From assembly GCF_008639165.1 (NCBI RefSeq), contig NZ_CP029197.1, forward strand, positions 8,002,001-8,066,000: a stretch of DNA of 64,000 bases. Direction: 5' to 3'. Shown here piece after piece: positions 30,673-39,066 of this stretch; the first letter of the stretch is position 1; the number at the start of each line of letters is the position of its first letter. Origin of the DNA: Streptomyces venezuelae ATCC 10712 (GTDB lineage Bacteria > Actinomycetota > Actinomycetes > Streptomycetales > Streptomycetaceae). A program made the translations under genes and the position numbers. A model generated the notes under the pieces. That model made no database searches. It saw only the letters and a program-made list of their open reading frames with translations, and was not told the DNA's origin.

Positions 30673-32085
30673 CAGCAGGCGGCCGATCAGCGCGCCCAGC
30701 TGCCGGGCGTTCCGGCAGGGGCGCATCTCGACCAGCTCCGCGTACGCCGGCGCCACCGAATCGCCCGTGCCCCACAGCGACGGCTGCTCGGGGTTCAGCC
30801 AGTGGACCCGGCGGGCCCGGCCGGCGATCCGCCTCAGCGCCGCGAGGTTCGGGTCGGCCCCGTTGGTGCGGGCGTCCCCGAGGACGAAGACCACCGAGCG
30901 CGGGCCGAGCGCCTCCGCGTACCGGTCGGCGAACTCCCCGAGCGCCGTCCCGTAGTCGCTCTGCCCGTGCCAGCCGGTCAGCTCCGCCTCCGCGAGGATG
31001 CGATCGCCGAGCCCCGCCGGGTCCGCCGCGCCCCGGGCGATCAGCCCCGTCACCTCGTCCACCCGGTTGACGAAGGCGAACACCCGCACCCGGCTGAACT
31101 GGTCGTGCAGGGCCTGCACCAGCAACATCGTGAACTGGGCGAAACCGGCCACCGAGCCGGACACGTCACACAGCAGGACCAGCTCGGGCCGCCGTGGCGG
31201 GCGCCGCCGCAGCACCGGTCGCACCGGCACGCCGCCGGTCGACAGCGAGCGGCGCAGCGTCCGCCGCAGATCGATCTCCCCGCGTGCCGCCCGGCGCCGC
31301 CGGGCCGCGAGCCGGGTGGCCAGCTTCCGCGCCAGCGGCCGTACCGTACGCCGCAACTCGTCCAGCTGGGCCCGGCCGGCCAGCAGGAAGTCCACGGAGT
31401 CCGCCGTGCCCGCGACCGCGCGGCGGGCGACCCGGTCCCGGCCCTGCCGCTCGGCGACGCGCCGCCGGGCCTCGGTCCGCACCCGCTCGCGGAAGGCCTC
31501 GATCCGGCGCCGGATCTCGTCGTCGAGCAGCCGCTCGGTGAACTCGGGGTCCTCGGGCCCGGGAGCCGTCCTGAGCCGCTCCCGTACGCGGGCGAGCAGC
31601 GTCTCGGGGCGCAGCCTGGACAGCGTCTGGTACGAGGACCAGCCGTCCGAGCCCGGGGTGGAGCCGAACCCGCCGAACCCGGCGACCGCCTCGGCCGCCA
31701 GCCTGTCCAGGGCCGCTCCGTCGCCCGCGGTGAGGGCCTCCGCGAGGCGCTCGCGGAGGGCCGCGAGCGCGGCCGGCGTGTTCCCGTACGCCTCGTCCGG
31801 CGCGTCGGCGCGGCCCAGCGGGAAGTACAGGTCGAAGACCCGGTCGAACACCGGGCGCTGCAACTCGGAGTGCAGCAGGGTCGCGGCCAGCGCCTCCCGG
31901 ACCCGCTCTCGGTCCGTGAACCCGACGGCCTCCAGGGCCCGACCGGCGTCCACGGTCTCGCCGGTCCCGATCCCGAAGCCGTGGTCGCGCAGGGCCGCGA
32001 CGAGGCCGGTGAGCCGCGCGACGGCCCCGGCCGGTTCCGTCGCGGGCGCGATCGCGGCGCCCGGGGCGGAGTCCCCGGGGGTCAC
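30664..32085 (-). CDS. VWA domain protein (CoxE-like), partner of MoxR ATPase
   Basis: A 473-residue protein whose N-terminal half is helical and Arg-rich and whose C-terminal half is a von Willebrand A domain: ELVLLCDVSGSVAGFAQFTM supplies the MIDAS Asp-x-Ser-x-Ser, VVFVLGDARTNGADPN the later metal residues. It matches the CoxE-like/YehP-type proteins that always accompany MoxR AAA ATPases. The pair acts as a chaperone that inserts metals or remodels a target protein, which is not obvious here. Its GTG overlaps the stop of the ATPase gene (GTGA), so the two are coupled. Confidence 0.9.
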   Translation of the reverse strand: MTPGDSAPGAAIAPATEPAGAVARLTGLVAALRDHGFGIGTGETVDAGRALEAVGFTDRERVREALAATLLHSELQRPVFDRVFDLYFPLGRADAPDEAYGNTPAALAALRERLAEALTAGDGAALDRLAAEAVAGFGGFGSTPGSDGWSSYQTLSRLRPETLLARVRERLRTAPGPEDPEFTERLLDDEIRRRIEAFRERVRTEARRRVAERQGRDRVARRAVAGTADSVDFLLAGRAQLDELRRTVRPLARKLATRLAARRRRAARGEIDLRRTLRRSLSTGGVPVRPVLRRRPPRRPELVLLCDVSGSVAGFAQFTMLLVQALHDQFSRVRVFAFVNRVDEVTGLIARGAADPAGLGDRILAEAELTGWHGQSDYGTALGEFADRYAEALGPRSVVFVLGDARTNGADPNLAALRRIAGRARRVHWLNPEQPSLWGTGDSVAPAYAELVEMRPCRNARQLGALIGRLLPV

Positions 32086-32951
32086 ACCGCCTCCAGGTCG
32101 AGCTTGGCGGCGGCCTTCACGATGTCCTCCTGGTGCTTGAGGAGCACGCCCAGGGTCTCCCGTACGACCTGCTCGTCGAGCCGGTCCGCGCCGAGCGCGA
32201 GCAGGGTGCGGGCCCAGTCGATCGTCTCCGACACCGACGGGACCTTCCGCAGGTCCATCGCCCGCAGGGCCCCCACGACCCGCACCACGGACGTGGCGAG
32301 CGCGGTGTCGAGCCCGGGCACCTTGAGGGTGACGATCCGCCGCTCCAGTTCCTCCTCGGGGAAGCCGATGTGCAGGAAGAGGCAGCGGCGGCGCAGCGCC
32401 TCGGAGAGCTCGCGGCTCGCGTTCGACGTGAGCACCGTGAACGGCCGCCGGACGGCGGTGATCGTGCCGAGCTCGGGCACGGTGATCTGGAAGTCGCCGA
32501 GGACCTCCAGGAGCAGGCCCTCCACCTCGACGTCGGCCTTGTCGGTCTCGTCGATCAGGAGCACGGTCGGCCGTTCGGAACGGATCGCGGTGAGCAACGG
32601 GCGGGGGAGCAGGAACTCCTCGCCGAAGATGTCCGTCCGCGTCTCGTCCCAGGACTCGCCCCGCCCGGCGGTGATCCGCAGCAGCTGCTTGGCGTGGTTC
32701 CACTCGTACAGCGCGCGGGACTCGTCGACGCCCTCGTAGCACTGGAGCCGGACCAGGTCCGCGCCCGTCACCTCGGTGACGGCCTTGGCGAGCTCCGTCT
32801 TGCCGACGCCCGCCGGGCCCTCCACGAGCAGCGGCTTGCCCAGGCGGTCGGCGAGGAAGACGGTGGTGGCGACGGCGGGTGACGCCAGGTAGCCGGTCGC
32901 TGCGAGCCGTTCGGCGACGTCGTCGACGGAGCTGAAGAATCCGGTCGTCAT
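32082..32951 (-). CDS. MoxR family AAA+ ATPase
   Basis: A 289-residue AAA+ protein of the MoxR/CoxD type. Walker A is VEGPAGVGKTELAK (Lys51), Walker B VLLIDETDKAD, sensor 1 VLTSNASRELSEA, arginine finger in LRRRCLFLHIGFP. It forms hexamers that work with the VWA protein encoded next, using ATP to activate or remodel a client enzyme. ATG at 32951 follows GGGGGA. The frame continues upstream to 33119 without initiation signals and is rejected. The pair forms a two-gene operon with no candidate client enzyme on either side. Confidence 0.93.
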   Translation of the reverse strand: MTTGFFSSVDDVAERLAATGYLASPAVATTVFLADRLGKPLLVEGPAGVGKTELAKAVTEVTGADLVRLQCYEGVDESRALYEWNHAKQLLRITAGRGESWDETRTDIFGEEFLLPRPLLTAIRSERPTVLLIDETDKADVEVEGLLLEVLGDFQITVPELGTITAVRRPFTVLTSNASRELSEALRRRCLFLHIGFPEEELERRIVTLKVPGLDTALATSVVRVVGALRAMDLRKVPSVSETIDWARTLLALGADRLDEQVVRETLGVLLKHQEDIVKAAAKLDLEAV

Positions 32952-33211
32952 GGCGGTCCCCCTGGGGAGCGAGATCTCGATACTGGCCAGTAGCCTCTGC
33001 TGTACTTGATCAGATCGGACACCGACGCACAACCGTCCGCGAGCGATCCGCGCCGCGCCCGCCCGGCCCTGTGACAGCGGGTCATCTCCGCTCCACGCAG
33101 CGCCGTGACGCAGGGTCACCCGACCCCTGTCCGGGGCGTGTTTCGCGCCTGAGCGGGATTCTTCCGGCAGGACGCTTGTGCACGGCCCCGGTGCCCGGCA
33201 CGCTCCTCGGT

Positions 33212-33577
33212 ATGAACACGGCCAGGCATGCCAGTGAACGTCTGATGAGCTGGCCTTCGCTGACCCCCGCCCGCGCCCATTGCGGCGCCGCAGTGGGACT
33301 GGGCACGGCGACGCAGGAGATCGTGCACTTCCACAGCGAGCACGAGGCCGACGTCCACCTCACCCGCGCCATGGTCGCCAAGCTGCGCCCGGCCCTCCTG
33401 GGGTCGAGCGCGGTTCGGCTGCGGGCCGGATCGGGGTGGATCACGGTCCGCCTGGACATGGGGTCGGACATCGACCTGCTCGCCACCCTGGTGAGCGCGG
33501 CGCTCCAGGCCAGCGGCGCGCCCGATGTGGCTCCGGACGGCTGCACGCGCACCCGTCCGGTTCCCGGGGACCGCTGA
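33212..33577 (+). CDS. Luciferase-domain (DUF5519-like) small protein
   Basis: A 121-residue protein containing TQEIVHFHSEHEADVHLTRA, a motif of a small family annotated luciferase or DUF5519 domain, followed by GSSAVRLRAGSGWITVRLDM and DIDLLATLVSAALQA. It has no flavin site I can identify and is not known to emit light; the annotation is by distant similarity. The ATG at 33212 gives the usual length for this family; a frame from 33071 would run into upstream sequence. It is divergent from the MoxR gene and convergent with the thioesterase gene. Confidence 0.78.
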   Translation: MNTARHASERLMSWPSLTPARAHCGAAVGLGTATQEIVHFHSEHEADVHLTRAMVAKLRPALLGSSAVRLRAGSGWITVRLDMGSDIDLLATLVSAALQASGAPDVAPDGCTRTRPVPGDR

Positions 33578-33607
33578 GCCCGACCCGTACAGCCGCCGTT
33601 TCCGGCG

Positions 33608-34123
33608 CTACGCGCGCGTGCTCCCCGAACCGTCGCCCGGGACGGGGAAGAGCATGCACGTGCTGGTCGCGTGAGCGAGCAGCCGGTCCTCGGCGTCGTA
33701 CAGACCGGCCTCCGCGAGCGCCGTCCGGCGTCCGCGCGAGATGACCGTGCCGATCGCCCGGACCTTGCCCGTGGACATCGTGATCGGCCGCAGGAAGCGG
33801 GTCGACAGGTCGAGCGAGGTGTACGCGGTGCCCAGCGGGAGCGTCGAGTGGACCGCGCAGCCGGCCGCCGAGTCGAGCAGGGTCGCGTACACGCCGCCGT
33901 GGACGCTGCCGATCGGGTTGTAGTGCTCCTCGCCCGGCTCGAAGACGAACACGGCCCGGCCGTCCTCGACCTCGTCGAGCCCGAAGCCCAGCAGCGCGGC
34001 GATCGGCGGGCCGGGCAGGCGCCCCGCGACCATCTCCCGCAGGAAGTCCAGGCCCGCCATGGTCCCGGCGGCCCGCGCGGTGGCTCCGGCGTCCTCCCAC
34101 TCGATCGTCCGCGTCCGCCCCAT
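33608..34123 (-). CDS. PaaI family hotdog thioesterase
   Basis: A 171-residue hotdog-fold acyl-CoA thioesterase. EEHYNPIGSVHGGVYATLLD is the family signature: the Asn and His-Gly-Gly line the active site, and the Asp of LLD on the central helix is the probable catalytic acid. RAIGTVISRGRRTALAEAGL completes the beta sheet. It hydrolyses CoA thioesters, possibly of aromatic or branched acids. ATG at 34123 lies 7 bases after GGAG; a GTG at 34129 would add two residues. It is divergent from an HxlR regulator with a shared operator, which probably represses it. Confidence 0.9.
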   Translation of the reverse strand: MGRTRTIEWEDAGATARAAGTMAGLDFLREMVAGRLPGPPIAALLGFGLDEVEDGRAVFVFEPGEEHYNPIGSVHGGVYATLLDSAAGCAVHSTLPLGTAYTSLDLSTRFLRPITMSTGKVRAIGTVISRGRRTALAEAGLYDAEDRLLAHATSTCMLFPVPGDGSGSTRA

Positions 34124-34176
34124 GACCACTCTCCGCCCTTCGCGACCGGCCGATGTCCGGCTGGCTCTGTACAGCG

Positions 34177-34206
34177 AAGCTAGCCCTCGTGAAAGCTGAC
34201 TGTCAA
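34177..34206 (-). promoter_or_regulatory. Promoter of thioesterase gene (TTGACA-N18-TAGCTT)
   Basis: On the minus strand, TTGACA (complement of 34201-34206) and TAGCTT (34177-34182) are 18 bases apart, close to the vegetative promoter consensus, and would start transcription about 45 bases before the ATG. The -35 box lies inside the palindrome shared with the HxlR gene. Confidence 0.65.
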
Positions 34207-34218
34207 CGACGCAGTCAG
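34196..34218. promoter_or_regulatory. Probable HxlR operator CTGACTG-N9-CAGTCAG
   Basis: A perfect 7-bp inverted repeat in the divergent gap between the thioesterase and HxlR genes. The central TGTCAA is TTGACA on the other strand, so a bound regulator would cover the -35 of the thioesterase promoter and lie next to the putative TACAGT -10 of the hxlR gene (34224-34229). Confidence 0.7.
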
Positions 34219-34235
34219 GTGGCTACAGTGGGACG

Positions 34236-34709
34236 ATGAAGTGGCTGGAGACGGACACGGAGAACTGCCCGGTCGGCCGCGCCCTGGACCTCGTGGGCGA
34301 GAAGTGGACCCTGCTGATCCTGCGGGACGCCTTCAACGGCGTCCGCCGCTACGACGAGTTCCGACGGCACCTGGGCCTGTCCGAGGCCGTCCTCGCCGAC
34401 CGCCTGCGCAAACTGGTCGCGGCCGGCGTGCTGCGGGCGGAGCCGTACCGCGAACCCGGGGCCAGGACCCGCTACGAGTACCGGCTCACCGCCAAGGGCG
34501 TCGACCTCTGGCCCGTGCTCCTCGCCCTGAAGCAGTGGGGCGACGCCCACGCCGGAGAACCCGAGGGCCCGGTCCTGGACATCCGGCACACCGACTGCGG
34601 AGCGCCCGTCCGCGTCGTCGTCCGGTGCGAGGGCGAGGAACAGGCCACCCTCGGCGCCCGGGACGTCACCGTCCGCCCCGGCCCTGCCGCCCGCCCGCGC
34701 CGGTCCTGA
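34236..34709 (+). CDS. HxlR family transcriptional regulator
   Basis: A 157-residue winged-helix regulator. It begins with the family Cys (TENCPVGRALDLVGEKWTLL), then LGLSEAVLADRLRKLVAAGV and the wing RYEYRLTAKGVDLWPVLLAL. In HxlR proteins such as HypR and YodB, the N-terminal Cys senses electrophiles or disulfide stress. The C-terminal tail has two more cysteines (HTDCGAPVRV, VRCEGEE). TACAGT six bases before the ATG, with no ribosome binding site, suggests a leaderless mRNA. It probably represses the divergent thioesterase through the shared palindrome. Confidence 0.92.
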   Translation: MKWLETDTENCPVGRALDLVGEKWTLLILRDAFNGVRRYDEFRRHLGLSEAVLADRLRKLVAAGVLRAEPYREPGARTRYEYRLTAKGVDLWPVLLALKQWGDAHAGEPEGPVLDIRHTDCGAPVRVVVRCEGEEQATLGARDVTVRPGPAARPRRS

Positions 34710-34804
34710 GCCCCGCGCCGGTCCTGTGACCGACGACGGCCCCCGGCACCCGTTCGGCCCTACTCCTGCGATGTCCGGCCGCCCGGCCGGGTACCTCACG
34801 AGGC

Positions 34805-35674
34805 ATGCCCTCCACACCCGGTCCGCCGCACGACGGTGCCCCCACCGAACACGGCCACTGGCTCCAGCGGTTCCACACCCGCGTCCTCGCCTCGCCCGTC
34901 GGGCTCGCCTGGAACCGCGGCCGGGCCATGGAACTCATGCACCGCGCCATGGGCTTCGCGGCGCTCAGCCTGCTCACCCTCGTGCCGCTCCTCATCGTCG
35001 TCGCCGCGGCCGACCTCGCCAGCGGCCAGGGCTTCGCCCGCTGGCTCGTCCAGGGCCTCGGCGTCTCCGAGGTCTCCCAGGAGGAGGTCGAGCGGCTCTT
35101 CGGCCAGCCCGGCCAGGCCCTGCAGCGCACCACCGCCTTCGGCCTCGCCGCCCTCGCCGCGTTCGGCGTCACCTTCGGATCCGCCGTACAGACCGGGTAC
35201 GAGCGGGCCTGGGACCTCCCCACGGCCCGCTGGCACACCATGTGGCGGCACGTCGTCTGGCTCGCCGTCCTCGTCGCCTGTCTGCTGCTCTTCGTCGCCA
35301 CCCCGGCCCCCGCCGAATCCCCGGCCGTGATCACCGGCCTTGTCGCCATCGGCGATCTGATCGGCACCTTCCTCTTCTTCTGGTGGTCCCAGCGCTTCCT
35401 GCTCTGCGGCCGCATCCGCTGGCGCGCCCTCGCCCCCGGGGCCGTGCTCACCGCGCTCGGCCTCCTCGGCCTGCGGGTCTTCTCCCAGCTGGTGTTCTCC
35501 CCGCTCATCGCCTCCAACGCGGTGACGTACGGTCAGTTCGGCACGGTCCTCGTCCTCCAGTCCTGGCTGGTCGGCGTCGGCTTCGTCGTGTACGGCGGGG
35601 CCCTCGTCGGCCGCCTCGTCCACGAGCACCTGCTCGGCCGGCGACTGCGCCGCACGCCCGCCACCGGGGCGTGA
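34805..35674 (+). CDS. YihY/BrkB family inner-membrane protein
   Basis: A 289-residue membrane protein with about six helices (GFAALSLLTLVPLLIVVAAA, AFGLAALAAFGVTFGSAV, VVWLAVLVACLLLFVAT and others) and hydrophilic N-terminus. VFSQLVFSPLIASNAVTYGQ and GTVLVLQSWLVGVGFVVYGG are typical of the YihY/UPF0761 family, formerly misnamed ribonuclease BN. Its role is uncertain; suggestions include envelope lipid transport. ATG with modest upstream signals. It stands between the HxlR gene and a two-component system on the same strand. Confidence 0.85.
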   Translation: MPSTPGPPHDGAPTEHGHWLQRFHTRVLASPVGLAWNRGRAMELMHRAMGFAALSLLTLVPLLIVVAAADLASGQGFARWLVQGLGVSEVSQEEVERLFGQPGQALQRTTAFGLAALAAFGVTFGSAVQTGYERAWDLPTARWHTMWRHVVWLAVLVACLLLFVATPAPAESPAVITGLVAIGDLIGTFLFFWWSQRFLLCGRIRWRALAPGAVLTALGLLGLRVFSQLVFSPLIASNAVTYGQFGTVLVLQSWLVGVGFVVYGGALVGRLVHEHLLGRRLRRTPATGA

Positions 35675-35773
35675 CCCGGGGGACCGGCCCGTCGGGGCGT
35701 CGCCGCGTGTCACCCCCGGTCGTACACCCCGGGTCCGATGACCGCCGCCCCGCTCCCCCTTTACGATCACCGC

Positions 35774-37051
35774 ATGTCCGTCACCCCGTCAGCACAGTTC
35801 CTCAGGAGGTTCACTCCCGGCGGGTGGGCCGCCACCGCCTGGCTCGCGGGCATGCTCTTCACCGGCCTGCTACGGGTCAGACTGCCCGGCCAGGAGTCGG
35901 CCGACGTCCTCGCCGGAGTCGTCTTCCTGCGCTGGGACGGCCTCACGATGATGTTCCTCGGCACCGCCCTCGCCCTGCGCGGCAGCGCCCTCCTGACGCG
36001 CCGTCCGGCGGCCGCCCTCCGCTTCCTCCTCGGGGCCGCCGTCCTCACCAGCCTCCCGCTCGGCGTCACCGCGATCCCCTTCGCCCAATATCTCGCCGTG
36101 GACGTCGCCCTGTACGTCATCGCCGCCACCCGGCCGCCCCGTGAAGCGGTCCGGGCCCTGCTGCTCGCCCTCGGTCTGCTGGCCGCCTTCCTCCTGGTCC
36201 GGGTGCTCGCGGGCTGGAGCGCGGGCACCACCAGCACGCTCGCCGTCGGCCTCACCGCCGCCGTGGCCTGGCTGCTCGGCCGCTCGGAGCAGCAGAACCG
36301 GGTGCACGCCGAACGGACCCGCGCCCAGACCGCCGCGCAGGCCGTCACCTCCGAACGCCTCCGCATCGCCCGCGAGATGCACGACTCGGTCGCCCACAGC
36401 ATCGGCATCGTCGCCCTCCAGGCCGGCGCCGCCCGGCGGGTCCTGGACAAGCGGCCCGAGCAGGCCCGGGAGGCCCTCGGCGAGATCGAGAAGGCGAGCC
36501 GCGAGACCCTGGCGGGTCTGCGCCGCATGCTCGGGGCGCTGCGCACCGACGAGTCAGGCGAGCCCGGTACCCGTACCGCCGAGGACGCCGGGCTCCCCGA
36601 GATGCCGGGCCTCGCCGTCCTCGACCGGCTCGCCCAGGTCACCGAGGCCGCCGGCGTCCGCGTCGCCGTCCACCGCGTCGGGGAGCCCCGCGCCCTGCCG
36701 CAGGACGTCGACCTCTCCGCCTTCCGCGTCGTCCAGGAGTCCGTCACCAACGTCGTACGGCACTCGGCCGCCGACTCCTGCACGGTCACCGTCGACCAGC
36801 GGGACCCGCGGGCCCTGGTCGTCACCGTCGAAGACCCCGGCACCACGGCCGGCCTCCGCTCCGGCCCCGCCCGGGACCGGGAGCAGGACCGCGAACGGCC
36901 CCGCCCCGGCGACGGATCGGGATACGGCCTCGTCGGGATGCGGGAACGCGTCACCCTGCTGCACGGAGAGTTCACCGCGGGACCCCGCCCCGGCGGCGGC
37001 TTCCGCGTCACCGCCCGCCTTCCCCTCCCCACAGGAGCCACCACCCGATGA
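35774..37051 (+). CDS. Sensor histidine kinase (HisKA_3, NarL-partner type)
   Basis: A 425-residue kinase with about five N-terminal membrane helices (30-180). The dimerisation domain contains the phospho-acceptor in AREMHDSVAHSIGIVALQAG (His203). The ATPase domain has RVVQESVTNVVRHS (N box) and GYGLVGMRERVTLLHG (G box); the canonical second G box is partly disrupted by an insert rich in Arg/Asp/Glu at ~365-380. No extracellular sensor domain is evident, so it probably senses through the membrane part. Its stop overlaps the start of the response regulator (ATGA). Confidence 0.92.
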   Translation: MSVTPSAQFLRRFTPGGWAATAWLAGMLFTGLLRVRLPGQESADVLAGVVFLRWDGLTMMFLGTALALRGSALLTRRPAAALRFLLGAAVLTSLPLGVTAIPFAQYLAVDVALYVIAATRPPREAVRALLLALGLLAAFLLVRVLAGWSAGTTSTLAVGLTAAVAWLLGRSEQQNRVHAERTRAQTAAQAVTSERLRIAREMHDSVAHSIGIVALQAGAARRVLDKRPEQAREALGEIEKASRETLAGLRRMLGALRTDESGEPGTRTAEDAGLPEMPGLAVLDRLAQVTEAAGVRVAVHRVGEPRALPQDVDLSAFRVVQESVTNVVRHSAADSCTVTVDQRDPRALVVTVEDPGTTAGLRSGPARDREQDRERPRPGDGSGYGLVGMRERVTLLHGEFTAGPRPGGGFRVTARLPLPTGATTR

Positions 37052-37728
37052 GCGAGACCACCACCGAGCGCCCCGTACGGGTCGTCCTCGCCGACGACCA
37101 GCCCCTGGTGCGCACCGCCCTGCGGATGGTCATCGGCGACACGGCCGACCTGGTCGTCGTGGGCGAGGCGGCGGACGGCGCGGAGGCCGTCCGCGTCGCG
37201 GCGGAGACCGGCGCCGACGTCGTCGTCATAGACCTGCGGATGCCCGGCACGGACGGCATCGAGGCGACCCGCCTGATCACCGAGGGCCCCACCGGCGCCC
37301 GGGTCGTCGTGCTCACCACCTTCGACGACGACGACCACGTGTACGGGGCGCTGCACGCGGGCGCGTCCGGTTTCCTGGTCAAGGACATGGCCCTGGACGA
37401 CATCCTCGCCGCCGTCCGCGTCGTGGCCGCGGGCGACGCCCTCATCGCCCCCGGCGTCACCCGGCGCCTCATCAAGGAGTTCACCGACCGCCCGCGGACC
37501 GCGCCCGCCGTCCCGCGGCGCCGGGCCGAGGGGATCACCGACCGCGAGCGCGAGGTCCTCACCCTGGTCGGACGCGGCCTGTCCAACACGGAGGTCGCCG
37601 CCGAACTCCACATCAGCGTCGCCACCGCCAAGACCTATGTGACCAGGCTGCTGGCCAAACTGAACGCCCGCGACCGGGTGCAGCTGGTCATCATCGCGTA
37701 CGAGGCGGGTCTGGTCTCGGCGCACTGA
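37048..37728 (+). CDS. NarL/FixJ-type response regulator
   Basis: A 226-residue regulator: receiver domain with acidic pair VVLADDQPLV, phospho-acceptor VIDLRMPGTDG (Asp62), switch Thr in VVVLTTFDDDD and Lys in FLVKDMALDD; C-terminal LuxR-type HTH with GITDREREVLTLVGRGLSN and VATAKTYVTRLLAKLNARDR. It is the partner of the kinase gene it overlaps. No target gene is identifiable nearby; the following Nudix gene is separated by 145 bp. Confidence 0.95.
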   Translation: MSETTTERPVRVVLADDQPLVRTALRMVIGDTADLVVVGEAADGAEAVRVAAETGADVVVIDLRMPGTDGIEATRLITEGPTGARVVVLTTFDDDDHVYGALHAGASGFLVKDMALDDILAAVRVVAAGDALIAPGVTRRLIKEFTDRPRTAPAVPRRRAEGITDREREVLTLVGRGLSNTEVAAELHISVATAKTYVTRLLAKLNARDRVQLVIIAYEAGLVSAH

Positions 37729-37873
37729 CGGCCGCGTACGCCGGCGGCGGCCCCGGCCCGCCCGGCGGGAAAGTGATCACACGATCCGGTGATCCACCCC
37801 CGAGCGGACCGGCGCGGTCCGCCGGAGCGCTTGGATGAGGTGATCCCATCGGCCCGTCGAGAGAGAGCCGCCC

Positions 37874-38383
37874 ATGGCGAACATCTGGCTGCCGCCCGTC
37901 GAGTACGTCGCGACCCTGCCGAGAGCGACGGCGTACGCCTGCCTCTACTTCACCGACACCCGCGGCCGCCCGTTCCAGCTGCGGGCCAGCTACCGCAGCG
38001 AGATGTGGCAGTGGCCGGGCGGGAACATGGACCCGGGGGAGACCCCGTGGGAGACGGCGGTGCGGGAGTGCCAGGAGGAGACCGGCCTCACCTTCACCGG
38101 CGCGCCGCGGCTGCTCGGCACCCACTTCGTCACCGACCGGGGCGAGGACTGGCCCGCCAACCACATCGGCTTCGTCTTCGACGGCGGTGAGCTGACGGAC
38201 GACCAGATCGCCGCCGTCGTCCTCGACCCGGAGGAGCACAGCGAGTACAGCCTGCGCACCCTGGACGAGTGGGAGCGGGAGATGGAGCCGAGCGAGTTCG
38301 CCCGGCTCGCGGGCATCGACCGGGCCCGCAGGACCGGGACGCCGCTGTATCTGGAGACCGGCCCCGACGGGGACCGGACGTAG
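37874..38383 (+). CDS. Nudix hydrolase
   Basis: A 169-residue Nudix protein. The Nudix box is complete, following Gx5Ex7REUxEExGU from Gly50 to Leu72, with Arg64, Glu65, Glu68 and Glu69 binding Mg2+ and catalysing water attack on a nucleoside-diphosphate-linked substrate. The MWQWPGGN lead-in is characteristic of a Streptomyces subfamily with unclear substrates. ATG with GAGAGAG upstream. Single gene, convergent with the AMIN-like gene. Confidence 0.93.
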   Translation: MANIWLPPVEYVATLPRATAYACLYFTDTRGRPFQLRASYRSEMWQWPGGNMDPGETPWETAVRECQEETGLTFTGAPRLLGTHFVTDRGEDWPANHIGFVFDGGELTDDQIAAVVLDPEEHSEYSLRTLDEWEREMEPSEFARLAGIDRARRTGTPLYLETGPDGDRT

Positions 38384-38399
38384 CCGAGCGGGGCGGTAC

Positions 38400-38436
38400 G
38401 GGGGTGAGGCCGGCCGGAGGGCCGGTGCCCACCCCC
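38400..38436. terminator. Bidirectional terminator between Nudix and AMIN-like genes
   Basis: GGGGGTG/CACCCCC outer stem with an inner CCGGCC/GGCCGG pairing, located between two convergent stop codons. It can serve both transcripts. Confidence 0.65.
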
Positions 38437-38446
38437 GGGTCGGGCG

Positions 38447-38968
38447 TCAGGCCCGGCAGCCCACCGGGTGGGCGATGTCGACCACGACGCGTTCGGGCGA
38501 GTGCAGCAGGAAGGTCTTGAAGGCGGGTTTGGTGTCGAAAGCGGCTCCGATGGAGACCATGCCCTCGAAGTCACCGGTCAGGGCGACCCCCTTGAGCGCG
38601 GGCAGGTCGATCTTCGTCAGACGGGGTCCTTGGTAGACGGACCGGCCGGCGTCGTCATGGGCGGTCGCGGGGGAGAGCACGACGGCCAGGAAGTACTTCC
38701 CTGCCAGCGGGACCCGTTCTCCCGAGCCGTCGTAGTGCAGCGCTCCGACCTGGCGCACGGTGACCTGGGGCGCGGTCCCCCGAAGGTCGATCACGAGCCG
38801 GTCGAAGGACGCGTGGCCGCCCCAGCGGACGTTGACGACCTGGGCCGTGGCCGGGGTCGAAGCGCTCGTGGTCGGGGCGTTCGCGGCGCCCGCGGGGAGG
38901 GTGGCGCCGATTCCGGCGGTCAACAGGATGCCTGCGGCGGCGGCCGCGAGGGTGTGTCGGTGGTGCAT
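38447..38968 (-). CDS. Secreted AMIN-like domain protein
   Basis: A 173-residue exported protein. Signal peptide HTLAAAAAGILLTAGIGATL; mature region from about residue 30. The single beta-rich domain has ASFDRLVIDLRGTAPQVTV and HSPERVVVDIAHPVGCRA at its ends, the AMIN-like arrangement found in several actinobacterial secreted proteins, which may bind cell-wall polymers. The final Cys is alone. It is likely a periplasmic-like or surface protein. Divergent from a small membrane protein gene. Confidence 0.82.
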   Translation of the reverse strand: MHHRHTLAAAAAGILLTAGIGATLPAGAANAPTTSASTPATAQVVNVRWGGHASFDRLVIDLRGTAPQVTVRQVGALHYDGSGERVPLAGKYFLAVVLSPATAHDDAGRSVYQGPRLTKIDLPALKGVALTGDFEGMVSIGAAFDTKPAFKTFLLHSPERVVVDIAHPVGCRA

Positions 38969-39066
38969 GACGTCCCCCGTTCTTCTGCTCCGGGGAGAGT
39001 GGTGTCACTGGCAGAGACATCCACCGCAACAGTACGGTTCCATCCAGTTTGCGGTAAAAGTGCGCT

